Shown: positions 38,797 through 51,602 of the stretch, piece after piece
How positions within the stretch are numbered: position 1 is the stretch's first letter
How the letters are laid out: the number at the start of each line of letters is the position of its first letter
Notes under the pieces: generated by a model
What the model was told of the DNA's origin: nothing
The model's database searches: none
Seen by the model: only the letters and a program-made list of their open reading frames with translations
NCBI GenBank assembly: GCA_000231825.2
Contig: JH720345.1
Span: forward strand, 469,595-533,594
Length of the DNA stretch: 64,000 nt
Direction of reading: 5' to 3'
Source: Tetrahymena elliotti 4EA
Lineage: Eukaryota > Ciliophora > Oligohymenophorea > Hymenostomatida > Tetrahymenidae
Program-made: the position numbers and the translations under genes

Positions 38797-41700
38797 ATGA
38801 AAAATACAATAGCTGATGGCTATTTTTTAAACCAAAACTAACCTAATTACTGTTAATTAGATTTGATATAAGAAGCAGATCCTAATGATGAAAAAACAAT
38901 TAAAAACTCTGATAAATTAGGATACAATTCTTAAGTATCAGAATTATTATTGTCTAAACTGAGTAAGTCAGGAGGATATGAAAATGGTGATCCAGCTTTA
39001 GGTAAAAGAGTTTACCCAATTTTAGAGGCTTACAAGCAAGAGAATACTTTAAAATAAGTTGATAGTGTAATAGAATTGAATAGTGAATAAAAAGGTTAAT
39101 AAGTGATAGATCAATCATTAAACAATGCATAGTTTTTATTTAGTAATTAAAATAGTAAAAGCATTGACCAAAAAGAACTTTAAATTATATAAAGTGACTA
39201 AAATGTCTCTGAATAATTAAATTAATCAAATTAGTACAGCGAAAATGAAGCTGATAAGAAATAAAATGAGTTGAATTCGTAGTTATTAAAAAATGATATT
39301 AATATTTGCGAAGAAGACATATAAAATTAAGATGGATTGTCTGAAAAATCTGGTACCTCTTCCGAAAATACATGCTAGTATATCTACGATGATGAAAATT
39401 CAAGTGATAGTTTAATAGATGAAAAAGTTATAGAATTTAGAAAAACATAAGCTAATGAAGATGAGTAGGAAGAAGAATATGAAAATTAATAGAAAAGGAT
39501 TTCTTCTGGGACAGTTTTTATCAAAGCAAAATCAAAAGAACTTTAAAGTGCTACAATTAGAAAAGTGGAAGAAGAAGATATTGAAGAGGAAGAAGATGAA
39601 GAAAGCGAAGGTGGTTAAAAAATTTATAAAAAAAACAATAACTATTTTAGGATGAATCCATAATTAATATAAATTCCTGCTAATGCTTTTGCTAAAAAGA
39701 TTGAATAAAATGATTGCTTTATTGATTAAGTAGAAAATACAAAGGAATCTAAAAAAGATTCTGATTCATAAGTTCTCACTCCTTAACTTAATCCTTAGTA
39801 CCAAGAGGAATCTAAAGTATTAGAAGCAGTAGATTTATTAGATGAAAAATCAAAAGGTGATACACAAGAAGTATTTTATATAGAAAGATAGTTTAGTTTT
39901 AAAAGCTAATCTTAAAATGGTGCTACAGCTGCATAATCACAACTTGAAAATGCTACCTAATAGAATGAATGCTAACAATCAACTGATAATTATACTTAAA
40001 CCATATAAAAATAATCAATTGATGATAGTGAAAAGGAAAATCTTAAATTTATAATTAGAAAGCTAAATTCAAAAGGAGAAATTAATTAAAAAAATGAATT
40101 GATGAGTGAGGGAAGTATGAGCTTGTATGAATAAATTAATGATAGAAAACCATAAACCTATAAAATAGGTAGTATGCATTTATTTTCGTCATCATAAGGT
40201 GGAGTAAGTGCATATAATGACGAGTTAAATGGAAATTCAGATCGATCAGCATTAAAGAGAAATACAGAATGTATAACAAATGAATATTTATCATTAAATA
40301 GATAAAATTAAGATAGAGTAAGAAGTGAAGAAAAAACTAACTCTCCTTTTGCATAAAAGGATAAGAATAACCACTCTCTGATGAACTCTGGATTCCCTTT
40401 TGGAAAATCAGGCAGAGGAGTGTTTCATTCTTACAGAAATCCATTGGATATAACAGAAAGAGAGCAATAAATTCTTAAGTCGAAAAAAAAATAACAAAAA
40501 AATAATATTTTCATGATTTAGAACAATAAAATTTTATCTTCAGAACTGAGCTAGCAATCTATTGAATAGGCAGATAAACTTAATTAATGCTTTTCTATTC
40601 ACTCAGTTGGAGATGATATAACTAACCGCATTAGTGATACCATCAATAATGAAATGAACAATAGTTCTTAGACTAAGAAATCAAATTAAAATTAAATTGC
40701 AAACCCTATTTCTTTTAAAAAAAGAATAATAAATCATTAACATCAATATCAAAATCATCATTCTCCTCAACTTTCTTCTGAATCATCAGCTATTAATAAA
40801 GAGGTTAATATGAATAATATCACCAACAAAGAGGTCATTATGAGTAATTAAAAAAATGACCAAATGATATGTAATGTTGATCAATAGATAGAAAATAGTA
40901 TTCATACAGAAAGCAATAAGTTCATCATTAGATAAGGATCAAATTAATCAATAAGGTCATTTAGAAAAGCAAGTATTAATCACACTACAGGAGTTAATAT
41001 TGATAAGAAGCATTAAGATGATTCAATTAATTAGGCAAATGTAAAGCAATTTTCAAGTGTGAACCATGAGAATAATATTAGTGGAAGATCTCCAGTAAAT
41101 TTTTCTGAAAGCCCTTCAATAAGGCCTCGTATGTGCTAGACTTAAAACGTCTAAGAAAATATTAAAAAAATATAAGGGAATAAAGGAAATATCTTCTAAA
41201 GCAGTATTCAAAGCTAATAAAATTATTTAGGGTTAGAATAAAATACATAACAAATGTAAAACAAAAGTGGTGTTTAAAGCGTACAACTATCCACTCAAAC
41301 AACTACTAATATAAATACTATTAATAACAGTCATATCTGTAACAGTAGCTTTAATAATGGAATTAATACATATCCTAATCCAAGTCCAATATTAAACCCT
41401 ATAAACTCTTCAAACTCAAATAACACTTCTGTCCAATAAAACTAAATTACAAACTAATAAAATACAGTTCTCTCCAGTTATAATAAATAGCAATTTTAAC
41501 CAAACTAAAAATAATTGTAAATTAACAGCAATTCTATTAAAATAAAGTAGTAGTAATTTACAAATATCCACAACAACTAATAAACAAACAGAAGCATGCA
41601 AGCTGCAGCTGTTTCCTCTTAACAGTAAGGAAAAGTTTCTAGCCTTAATTCTTCACTTGTTAGAAAAGTTAATAACAAAAGAAGAATAGCCTCACCAAAT

Positions 41701-43854
41701 AACAACATATTTTCTAGATAGAATGTTAACTTTACTGCTAACCACAATAACTCTTATCAAAATCCTCATACAAACTACAATTAAATTAATAATAAAGGAA
41801 GCAGCAATATTTCTCCCAACAATTAAAAGTAACACAATTAGTAAAAACTCTAGGGTTATTAATTCACTTCCTAGCAAGTAACCTTAACTAATCCTAGCCA
41901 AAAGCCATCAAATAAAGCAAGTATTTGTAATAACGCAAGTAATATATCAAATGGGTCTCAGTATAATAATAACTATCAAAACAACATTTTTAATAATAAT
42001 TAACCTCTATAAATATACAACAGCTCTTCTATTCATTAACCTAGCATATTGCTTATGGGAGCTTCTAACACCCTCACTCCTCACAATAATTAGAATAGCA
42101 ACTTTCCTCCTCAAAGTTTTATTGGCACAAAATAAACAAATTCAAATGAAAATGGAATAGTAATACAAAACTAATAATACATCTAAAATTAAAACATAAA
42201 AGGAAGTTAAAATTCAACTATAAACCATCCAAGTTAAATAATCTTCACAGGATAATAGTAATCAGTTATGCATACTCATTAATCAATTTCTCCAAAGCTT
42301 CATCAAAGATCAAATTCTAGAAGTAAGAGCTAACTTTACACATAGTAAATGCAAGAATGCAACAGCATTGAAAACACTGTTACAATATAACCATCTACAA
42401 ATTAAATAAGTAATTTTAATTAGAGTTAAGCAATAAGTAACTTATAAGATTAATCAGCTCTTGATATTTATGGCAGCTTTTATTATAAAACTCTTAACAA
42501 AAGTAGCTTAATCTATTCTCCTAAACGTTACTCTATAGACTATCCAAATGCCTAATCATCTACATCTTCTTCCTCTAATACAAGATAAATAGTTAAGGAT
42601 ATTTTAAAAAGATAGCTTAACAACAATAATTAGAATAATTCAAAAATAAATGAAAAATTGAAAAAAACTACCTAAATTTATCTTGGTAACAATACAACTT
42701 CTATTTATTCAGCAATAAGTAATTAGAATGCAGCTAATAATGTTAATCTTAACTAATAAAAAAATTAAAACTCTATAAGTGGTCATAATCAACCGAATAT
42801 TTAATCTTAATTTAGCAATAATGATTAAGTTATAGGTGTAGGTTATACCAGCCAAGCTAACTCTTATCCATAGACTTACAGCCATATACCAAGCATTTCC
42901 TATTAAAATTAACATTACACAAATAATGGAATTTAAAACTAAATGACCACATCTCAATAAGTTGGTAGTGTAGTATAGTATTATCATCAATAAAACTCTT
43001 TGTTAAATCCTAAAGCTAATAGAATTGTTAACAACGAAGATACTTAATACACTTTAAAAACTCTTCCAAGCGCTATCTCATTAGCTGATTGCAAACAAAA
43101 TTAAATTTAGATTTAAAACCCTCAATATTTACAACATTAACCGAATTAATTTAATCAAGTTAATCTAAATAGTTACCAGAATGCTTGTAATTCGACAAGA
43201 CCGAGCAGGAAATCTAATTATAAAAAAGCTACAAGTCTAAATTAAAAAAGTAAAGCACATCATTTTAGCAGAAATTCAAGTCTTTTTGAGAATAATAACA
43301 ACAGCTAAAATTATATATCCACTATAAATGTAAATAATAATTATTCTGTTTCTAACAATAACCCTTAACAAAACTCTTACGTTATCAAAAACAACTTAAA
43401 TACTTTAAAACTAGATAATAATTCTAAATCTACACTTAAAAAATATATTAGAGCATCTTCTGAGTTAAGAAAAAGACCAATTAGACAAGTTAATGTTATT
43501 AATAAAACTAATAACAGCATCAATAATAGTTATATTGTTAACAATCCATAAAATCAGATATAAAATATCTGGCTCTCTGTCAATGGAACTTCTGCAAATA
43601 TTTAGAACTAAAATAATTTAATTGATTAGCAAAAAATAATAGGATAGATAAATTAGATCAATTCGCACAACAATAGTTAACAAAATCATCTATACTCTAA
43701 CAGTAGTAGTGATATGCTTTAAAATAACTAAAAATAAATTTCTAAAAGTATACAAGAATCACCCTAAAAAAAGAGTGTTATTAAACTTCTTTATGAAAGA
43801 ATAAATTCATAAACTGATGAGACCTCTTATGATACTTTCCATTAACAACAATGA
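38797..43854 (+). CDS. Very long Asn/Gln-rich low-complexity protein
   Basis: A 5,058-bp frame is open in the ciliate code from the first available ATG to TGA 43852-43854, giving 1685 residues without introns. Spot checks at 41401, 41821, 42001 and 43201 confirm the frame. The first 500 residues are mixed and acidic, with a Glu-rich patch (EEEDIEEEEDEESEGG). From about residue 830 to 1600 the protein is dominated by Asn, Gln and Ser, with Gln mostly TAA/TAG. No enzyme motif, membrane segment or signal peptide is visible. The C-terminus (SVIKLLYERINSQTDETSYD) is less biased. This composition is prion-like and suggests a scaffold or condensate-forming protein, which is inference. The true start may lie upstream in a separate exon, since the frame is open to about 38566. 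Confidence 0.78.
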
Positions 43855-44512
43855 AATTATAAATAATAAATATAATTTTTAGAATTTTCGTATAAATAAT
43901 TTATATTCAATCAAAAAGTGTGTTCATAACGATATTAATTTTCATCTTAATTAACTAAAAAATTATTTTAGGATAGTTAATTAAAATATCTATTTATTAA
44001 ATTAAAGAGATATTTTATATATGATGTTAGTATAAAACATTTCGAATGTATTTGGGAAGTTAAAATATAAAAAAATAATATTTTAAAGAAAAGTATTTAA
44101 AAATTCAAAATATTTATTAAAAGATACTCAATCAAAATTATTTTAATTATGAATAAGATTTAAATATTTTAAAAATAAATCTGAATTATAAATTGAATTT
44201 ATTCTGAAATTAAATTTTATTTTATTGAATTAAATTTTAAATAACCAAAAATTTATCGTTTAAAAAATATTAATGATCTATTGATTGTTTAATTCTAACT
44301 AAAAAATTATTTTTTTTTCCTTTAAATTGACGACAAAAATTATTTAAAAAATATTTATGTTTTATCAATTTTAATTTAATTAAAATTTAATGCTTTGAAA
44401 TAAAAGTAAATTGTTTTTAAGTCATATGTTTTGCTTAAATATTTATTTATATATGGCAAAACATAATTTAAAAACATAGAATATGTGCTGAATTTACAAA
44501 TTATAATAGCAA
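43855..44512. other. AT-rich spacer between convergent genes
   Basis: 3' flanks of the Asn/Gln-rich gene and of the dehydrogenase. Nothing else is seen. Confidence 0.6.
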
Positions 44513-45610
44513 TCACTTTCTTTTATTGTAGAATAATTCTCTTTCTTTAAACCATAAGGGTGCAACAAATTTTTTATTGATGTAATTGTAAATGCAGTAT
44601 GGAACTGAAAGGTAGAGTTCAGTTTAGATTTTGTGATTCCAATGTCCAGCAGTAACAGTTTCATAGCCAAGATCTTTAAGAGCCCATTTAGCACAAGAAT
44701 TACTAGTGATAGTCATAGCATCAGGGGGTCTGTTACCAATCATAGGAGTACTAACTTCACTTGGATTTAAGCACATGATATCTATTTCAGGGAATTCATA
44801 AACCAAAGTACGAGTAAAGACATTAATATAAGCTTTTGTTGCTCCATAGATATTGAAGTAAATACAAGGAAGAACACCAGTGAAAGAACCAACATTTAAA
44901 ATTGCAGATTTCTTTTTTTACTTAGCTAAACGCTCCTTGAAAAGTGGAATAAACTAACGACATAAGAAAGTTGTTGGTAAGCAGTTTACTTTAATGTGGT
45001 CTAGGATGGTAGTATCATCAATTTAATCAAAGTAATTGAAGTAATCCATACCAACATTGTTAATTAAAATAGAAATATCTAAACCCTTAACTTAGTCCAT
45101 AATGTTCTTGAAGAAATCAGGATTATTTGAATTTTTAAAGTCAGCAACAACAATATGAATTTTAGCTTCTGGCTTAATTAAAAGCAATTCTTGCTTAACA
45201 GATTCCAATTTATCTTTGTTCCTTGCTACGAGGATGACACCAATGTTATTCTTAATCATTTCGATAGCAAATTACTTTCCGATACCTTTTCAATAAATAG
45301 AATTTAAGATAAATTTGCCTCCGTTAATAAATATTAATCCATTTTAACAAGAATTATTTCATTTAAGTAATTATAAAAAGCTAGTAATTGCTAATAATTT
45401 TAAGTTACCATCAGATGATCCTGTAATAAAAGCATAAGAACCTGCTCCATATCTTTAAGCAAAGTTTTTTTATCTTCTCAAAAATACTTTGAAAAGAAAG
45501 AGAGTCAACTACTTGGATTTGTTCAATACATACAACAAACCAACTAAGTAAATGAAAAGCTTTATTTTACTTGTTCCTTCGTTATTAATAACCTATCTAA
45601 CAATATCCAT
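44513..45610 (-). CDS. Short-chain dehydrogenase, 17-beta-HSD12 / 3-ketoacyl-CoA reductase type
   Basis: Two exons (45409-45610, 44513-45285) join in phase to 324 residues; the intron splits the Gly of the cofactor loop. Residues about 14-30 (IKLFIYLVGLLYVLN) form a membrane anchor. The Rossmann loop reads TGSSDGIGKQFA, followed by ILVARNKDKLE. LINNVGMDYF is the NNxG motif. The catalytic set is LNVGSFTG (Ser) and YGATKAY (Tyr-x-x-x-Lys). CLNPSEVSTPM is the Pro loop typical of this subgroup. Relatives are ER-anchored reductases acting in very-long-chain fatty acid elongation or on steroids and other ketones; here lipid elongation is the likeliest role. Length and motif order fit the family (about 310 residues). 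Confidence 0.88.
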
Positions 45611-46825
45611 CCCTAAAAATGTTAAAAATAAAGATATGCTTTTTTTCTTTTTAATTAAAAGATGTACAAAAGATATATTTTTAAAGTTTTTATATTCAAT
45701 CTAGAAACATATAATTGCGCACCAAGAAAGAATATTATTAATTTTTGCTTAACCTTAATTCTATTAATTACATATTTACAGTTCACATTACTAACAAATA
45801 AATAAACATTTTAACTTATAAAATGTGGCAAGTTTTTTAAAATGTTAAATTTTAATGGTAACAATAAAAATAAATGTAAATCCAATTATTATTACAATTA
45901 AAATTAATTTTGTTGATTTATTGTGGTTCAAAGTATGTATGTAAAGATACAAATATAATCATATTAGTTAATAATTAACAATAAGATTAAAATTAACAAT
46001 TGCAGAAATCTAAATTTAATAATGTAATCTTTAAAAAGATAAAAATTAGTAAATTTTTATACAATTTTAAAATCAATCTATTTAATTAAATTTTTTCTAT
46101 GATTGCAAATATTTTTCACTAAAAGATTTACATTATTATTAATTTATTTTTTATTATTTTAATAGAAAGTGGAGTAAATCATTGTTTTTAATATATAATT
46201 AAAACAGCCTCATATAATTAATAAATCTTCATTCATCAAATAAAAAATTAAAATGAAATTTAATTGAGGAAAGCTAATAATTGAAAAAAAGAAAAAAAAG
46301 AAACATTAAGACTTTATTTAATTATTATTCGCATTTTTTTTTTAATTATTATTTCTCATTTTGTTCCTAAATTTCATTTTCATTTTCAAATAAATGATTA
46401 TTCTTACTTTCAAATCCTTTACCTCTTGATTAAATATTTTGTAATTTACTTATCTTGTTTAGCTTTAATTTTTATAACACAAACCCTTTTTATAAATAAT
46501 GAGCTAAGAAATTTATATTTTTGCACAAAAATAATTACTTTTAGAGAAAGAATTCATAGTTTTAATACATAAGTGGCCAACACTTAGTATTGAAAAAATG
46601 GAATTTGTTACAAATTTTAATATAAGTGTAAAAACGTAATATGCAATAGACAAAATTCATTTATAATTTATATATTTATAGTGTATTATTTTTATGAAGT
46701 TTGGTTTATTGCTTATCATATTTGTTAGGTATATCCTTTAAATGGAAACTGATGAGCTGATCACTTCATACTCATTTATAAAGAGTGGTGAACTCTATAA
46801 ATATTTTTTTGTTTTTTTAGCAAAG
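45611..46825. other. AT-rich intergenic spacer
   Basis: Upstream region of the dehydrogenase and downstream of the microprotein gene. No gene or RNA is supported. Confidence 0.55.
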
Positions 46826-46933
46826 TCATTATTCATCTTCAGGAAGAACAGGAATTCTTAATAATAAAAAGGCAGTAAGAGTCATAAGTACTGCTCCAAG
46901 CATCAAGACAGCTGTTGTAGGACCCACGTTCAT
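46826..46933 (-). CDS. 35-residue single-pass microprotein
   Basis: ATG at 46933-46931 to TGA at 46828-46826 encodes 35 residues. The protein starts MNVGPTTAVLMLGAVLMTLT and ends in LRIPVLPEDEQ. Residues about 7-25 form one membrane helix, with an acidic tail. The stretch has far higher GC (roughly 40%) than the flanking DNA, which is typical of coding sequence here, and an A/T-rich TTAATAA leader precedes the ATG. The size and layout recall small subunits of membrane complexes such as the ER oligosaccharyltransferase Ost4 or mitochondrial small subunits, but I see no identifying motif and cannot name it. It is isolated by spacers over 1 kb on both sides, so it is not a fragment of a neighbour. 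Confidence 0.6.
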
Positions 46934-48844
46934 TTATTAATAATAATTTACTTTTTTATTTGCTTTTAAATTCCAATATTTTTTTTGTTATTAATTATAT
47001 GAAAAATTGATTTTGTTTTTATGGTTTTAAAGATTTTTTAATATTGCAAAAATAATTCAGTATAATTATTCATTCGTTTTGATGCCTATTTATCTTTTTT
47101 TAGATTACATCTAATCTTTTTAAAAAAGATTTACACAATTTAAATTTTAAAATTATATATCACTATATTCTACTAGTATTCTTTTATTATTATTTATTTA
47201 TATTTATATTGTCAATTTTTTACTCTTTTGTGTTCGAAATTCTTCCATTTTACATTTTCGAGTTTATCAATACTTGAATTTGATAAATATTCCAATTTAT
47301 TCAATTAAAAGTAAAGATTTTCTCTGTGTTTTGTTAAAATCTAAAAAAAACTTAACATTTACATTTAATTCACAAAATAAAAAATTGTATTTGTAAAGAA
47401 TTAGTGGATAAGCTTGAAGATGAATACTATTTCATATTCATATTCATATGAAGTCAAAAAATTTTAAAATCTGGTCAAAGTTATTTTTGTTTGAAATAAA
47501 AAATTTTAGATTGATTACATTTTATAAAATCTTGATCGATGTAAGACATTTATTTGAGCGAAATTTATAAATAGTTATTAATAAAAGAAATTGGTGATTT
47601 TAAAATTCAAACTATCTATTACTATGAAATAAATATATTATTTATTAATAATTTTAAGAATAAAATTCTTATTTATCACAAACTAACTAATATTTAAACG
47701 AGAATTTTGTTTTTCTAAAATTTAAATTAGCTACTTAGTATTTTACAAATCATTTTAAAAGCTTTTATTTCTTTATCAATATTCTTTTTTTTGTTTTTAT
47801 CATTTTCTGATTTTCTTAAGTTAATAATCTAAAGACTAAATCAGAATTTTACTTATTTGAAAGACTATGGATGAATTTAATTTGAATATATTAAAAGATT
47901 ATCAATAATGAGAAATTATACTCCCTTTAAAGTTAATTATTAGATATGATTTTATAATTTATTACAAATGTTTAAAAATTTTCTCTTTATTTTTACATTT
48001 ATTTTTTTATTTTAAGAACAAATATTTCCATTTCTCAAATAAATTTATACTTGGATTTAATTGACTACATATTGAGTAAATATTTTCCCTATATTTCTAT
48101 TTAATCTCATGCTTGCATTCTTAAAAGATTTGAGAAATCAATCTAATTTTTTAGAGGTGATTTATGAGTATTTTTACTCAGTTTGTATGATGAAAATTAA
48201 ATATTGTAAAGTTTGATAAATCTTTTATTAAAAATTTAAAATACTGAGAATGCAGAGAAAATGATTATATTTTTAGTTCAATATGTTCAGATGTTGGATT
48301 TAAAATAAAAATTATTTAAGTATAATAAGAAATTTCATATTAGAAGAAAACCTACATAAAAAATGAAAAATAATAGCAGATTGTAGGGATAAATTTATCA
48401 TGATATATGGGTTATTCATTTTGAATGGATTTACTTAGTAACTCATAAATGCTTACATTAGCTCAAATTTATTTTTTTTCTTTTATAAATAAAATCCTCT
48501 CTTTTGATAGACCTCTGTAAAAGCAATAAAAATAAGGATAGTAAACATTAAAAAATACAATAAAAAAAACTCTTAATTACTTTAAATTTTTGTAATTCAT
48601 ACTTTCTCAAACATAAAAATTATAAGCTAGTAAAAATATATATTTTTTAAGAGGATTTATGAATTAATTAAATTAATCTATTTATAGAATGCTTACAGTG
48701 CTTAAAAACAGATTCACATCATTTTATTTTTGTAAAACAAATCTTTGAAAGGTTAATTAATTTAATTTTTTACTTTGGAATATTAATCTATTTACTATTA
48801 ATTTTGTTATTAAAATATGTTTTCAGAGGTTAGAAACAAATATC
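46934..48844. other. AT-rich intergenic spacer
   Basis: About 1.9 kb of AT-rich sequence, including a CATATTCATATTCATATGAA stretch near 47431-47452. No gene, RNA or mobile element is supported. Confidence 0.55.
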
Positions 48845-50600
48845 TCAATTTTTTTTATTTTCTTAAATTGAAGTTATTACATAATATTTTGATTAATAAG
48901 CTGAAAAAAGACTAAAGACTCCAAATCCTATAAAAGGATTTACTCCTAATTATATGAGGAAGTATTTGTAAAATGGAATAATATTAGATACAATCATAGT
49001 GAAGATATTTGAACAAGAGTACTATTACTATTAATAAACAACTGGAATCACTTCTTTTTGGAAAGTAAAAAGCAAAGAAGGAGTTATTTCAAATGATATC
49101 TTTGCTATAATTATAGGTGATAGGTATAAAGTTAAGCTTATAATATCTGAAAATTACATAGTTTTATCTTGATACTAGTTAATAACTGAGTCTTTTGTAT
49201 CTGAAATAAAGAAAGCTGATAGAAAAGCTATACTTGTAATTGCTTGAGTAATAATAATCAACTTTTTGATAGAGTTATTAAATTTGACCACTAGAGAAGT
49301 GGCAATAAAATTAGAAAGTAACTCAAATAGAGTCGATAGTAAGCAGTTAAAATATAAATTTCCATGAAGTGAATTCAATAAGAAGCATACTCCATAATAA
49401 TTGGCAACATAAGATGCAAAGCCAAGGGTCCAAATGAAAAAATTCGTTCTCAAGATAGGTCCTCTATTTAAAAAGGGGAAATATTTCTCAATAATTGCCA
49501 TAAATTTAGAGCTAGTCTATAATATTTCCTTCTATGTGCTTATTTCATTGAAATTTGGAATTTCTTAAGTAGTGACTGAGTCCATAGATTTATTTTGGCT
49601 ATCTGGAGAATCTTCAACTTAAGTTGAATCTTCTGTATATTTTTTGTGCTGTTAGATACTCATTTTTTATTTATTTTAATCTGGACTAGATTGCAAACTA
49701 TTTTCTTAAGATGATTCATTGTTATCTTTTTATTCAAGTTCCTATTAGTTTTCAAATACATTATATTAAGTATCTACTTATTTTGTAGTAGATGTACTAG
49801 AAATAAGCTTATTCTACAAGTATATGCTAATTAAGCCTAATAATAGCAAAGGAATTCCTGTGAAGTGAATCAAGATATCTTACCATGTACCAAAATGATA
49901 ACTAAAAATTAAAAATATCACCATCATAAATGGGCAAGAATTGTTCAGAACAGCAGCTCCATATTTTTAATAAGACTCAGGAAAATATTCCCATAAGTGG
50001 GTATAAACCAATCCATAAAGAATAGCAGATGAAAAATACCATATTAGTAACCCAAAAATAAATGTAAAAGTAGTATGAACTATATAAAGAGACAGAAGAG
50101 CTAAACCAGTCATGATCGAAGTCATATTAATCAAAAGCTCTATTTTATAAAATCTATTATTTAAATCTAAAAACTATATAAAAAGAAAGATAAAGACCTC
50201 TTTTTTGTTTTTTGAATGGCACTATGATCAAAATTATACTTGCAGCTATTCTCCCTAAATTAGCTAATGAAAATATCCATGCTTCTAGTATTTCTCTATC
50301 ACAATATAAATTTAATTCCATCGTAAGATTATTAATTTAAGGATATTCTGACTTTTCAACATACCCAAACTTATTTGAGCAAGCCTCTTCAACAGAGCAT
50401 TCATATTCTTTTTTATATTAATCCAAGCAATTCAGCTTAGAGCGATAAAAAAGGATAGGAATGCTTGTAAATTGAACTGTATTTAAGCTGAAGGTTAGTG
50501 CTAATAGTATGTATTTTATCAAAAATTTATTTTTTTAGACAAATCCTTCATTTTTAAGAGATTCTTTATCCTAATTAACCTAATCCTCTAACTGCTACAT
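48845..50600 (-). CDS. MFS transporter, SLC22-like, copy 1
   Basis: Two exons (50198-50600, 48845-50139) with a 58-bp phase-1 intron join to 565 residues, stop TGA 48847-48845. The N-terminus has a first membrane segment (YILLALTFSLN), then an extracellular loop with paired cysteines (KLNCLDQ, YECSVEEACSNKFG) and ELNLYCDRE, as in organic cation/anion transporters of the SLC22 class. Many membrane helices follow. The central cytoplasmic loop is long, polar and Gln/Ser-rich (about residues 270-360). The second half begins NRGPILRTNFFIWTLGF. The last helices include PFYKYFLIQLGVNPFIGFGV. The substrate cannot be read from sequence. The intron donor is GTCTTT, weaker than usual; its placement comes from comparison with copy 2, where the intron is at the same spot and phase. 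Confidence 0.8.
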
Positions 50601-51602
50601 ACTTAATGTCTAACTTTAATTTTATACAAAATTTTAAAATCAATCAAATCTAACTAATTATTAAGATAATCAACCAAACTTTAATCTTTTATTTAATAAT
50701 CATAAACTCTCATCATTTAATACAATATTTCAAATGTCATTTTTTAGTTTGGTTACAAATAATTACTTAATCTATTTTAAAATAAAAATTTATCGATAGC
50801 TTAAAATTAAAATTGAAGATAAACTATTTAAAAAAACCATTTTTATATTTTTTTTTCTTTTAAATGTATAAGATATTTACTAAATAAGTAATAAATACAT
50901 GATATTTTAAAACAAATTTGTTTATTTGAATATGGGCATGAAGTTTGTTGTCCTATGAAATAAGTTGATGATAATCAATTAATGAGTAGAAGAGATACTT
51001 TTAACTAATTAGATTTTTAATTAAATTATTTTAATTTATACTACTCATGACAATATTTATAAAATTAATTAGTCTCAATAAATGACCAAAATTATTAAAA
51101 TAGATACTTTTTTACAAAAAAATAGGAATTTTTAATTCAAAAAAAATTATTTTTTTAATATTTTATTTTTCTTAGCTTAATTACTTCGTTTGATAAACAT
51201 TAATTCAAATTTCATCATTATTTATCTGGCTTACCTCTCTTTTTCTTTGTTCATTACACAAATTTAAAATAAATAAATAAAAATTTTTAATTAAAAATCG
51301 AAGTCTTATGATCTGAAACGTATTCAGCAGTATTTTCAAAAATTATAAATCTAAAAATCAGTTAAATTCTTAACTTAAAAAAATAAAGATGAAATTAGCA
51401 ATTTTAAAATCCTCAATAAGCAAACAGTAATTATTTGTGGGGTTTTCAAGCAAAAATATAATTAATGTGTAATTCTGTTTTGTTTTTGATGAAAGAAAGG
51501 AGAAAACTTGAAAGTAAAGTTGTTTTAAAGAAATTAAATGATTAAAAATTATCTCATAATTAAAAAATAAAAAATAAAATTTTGATTTCAATTGAATTAT
51601 TT
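50601..51602. other. AT-rich intergenic spacer
   Basis: 1 kb between the tandem transporters: promoter side of copy 1 and 3' flank of copy 2. Nothing further is seen. Confidence 0.6.
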
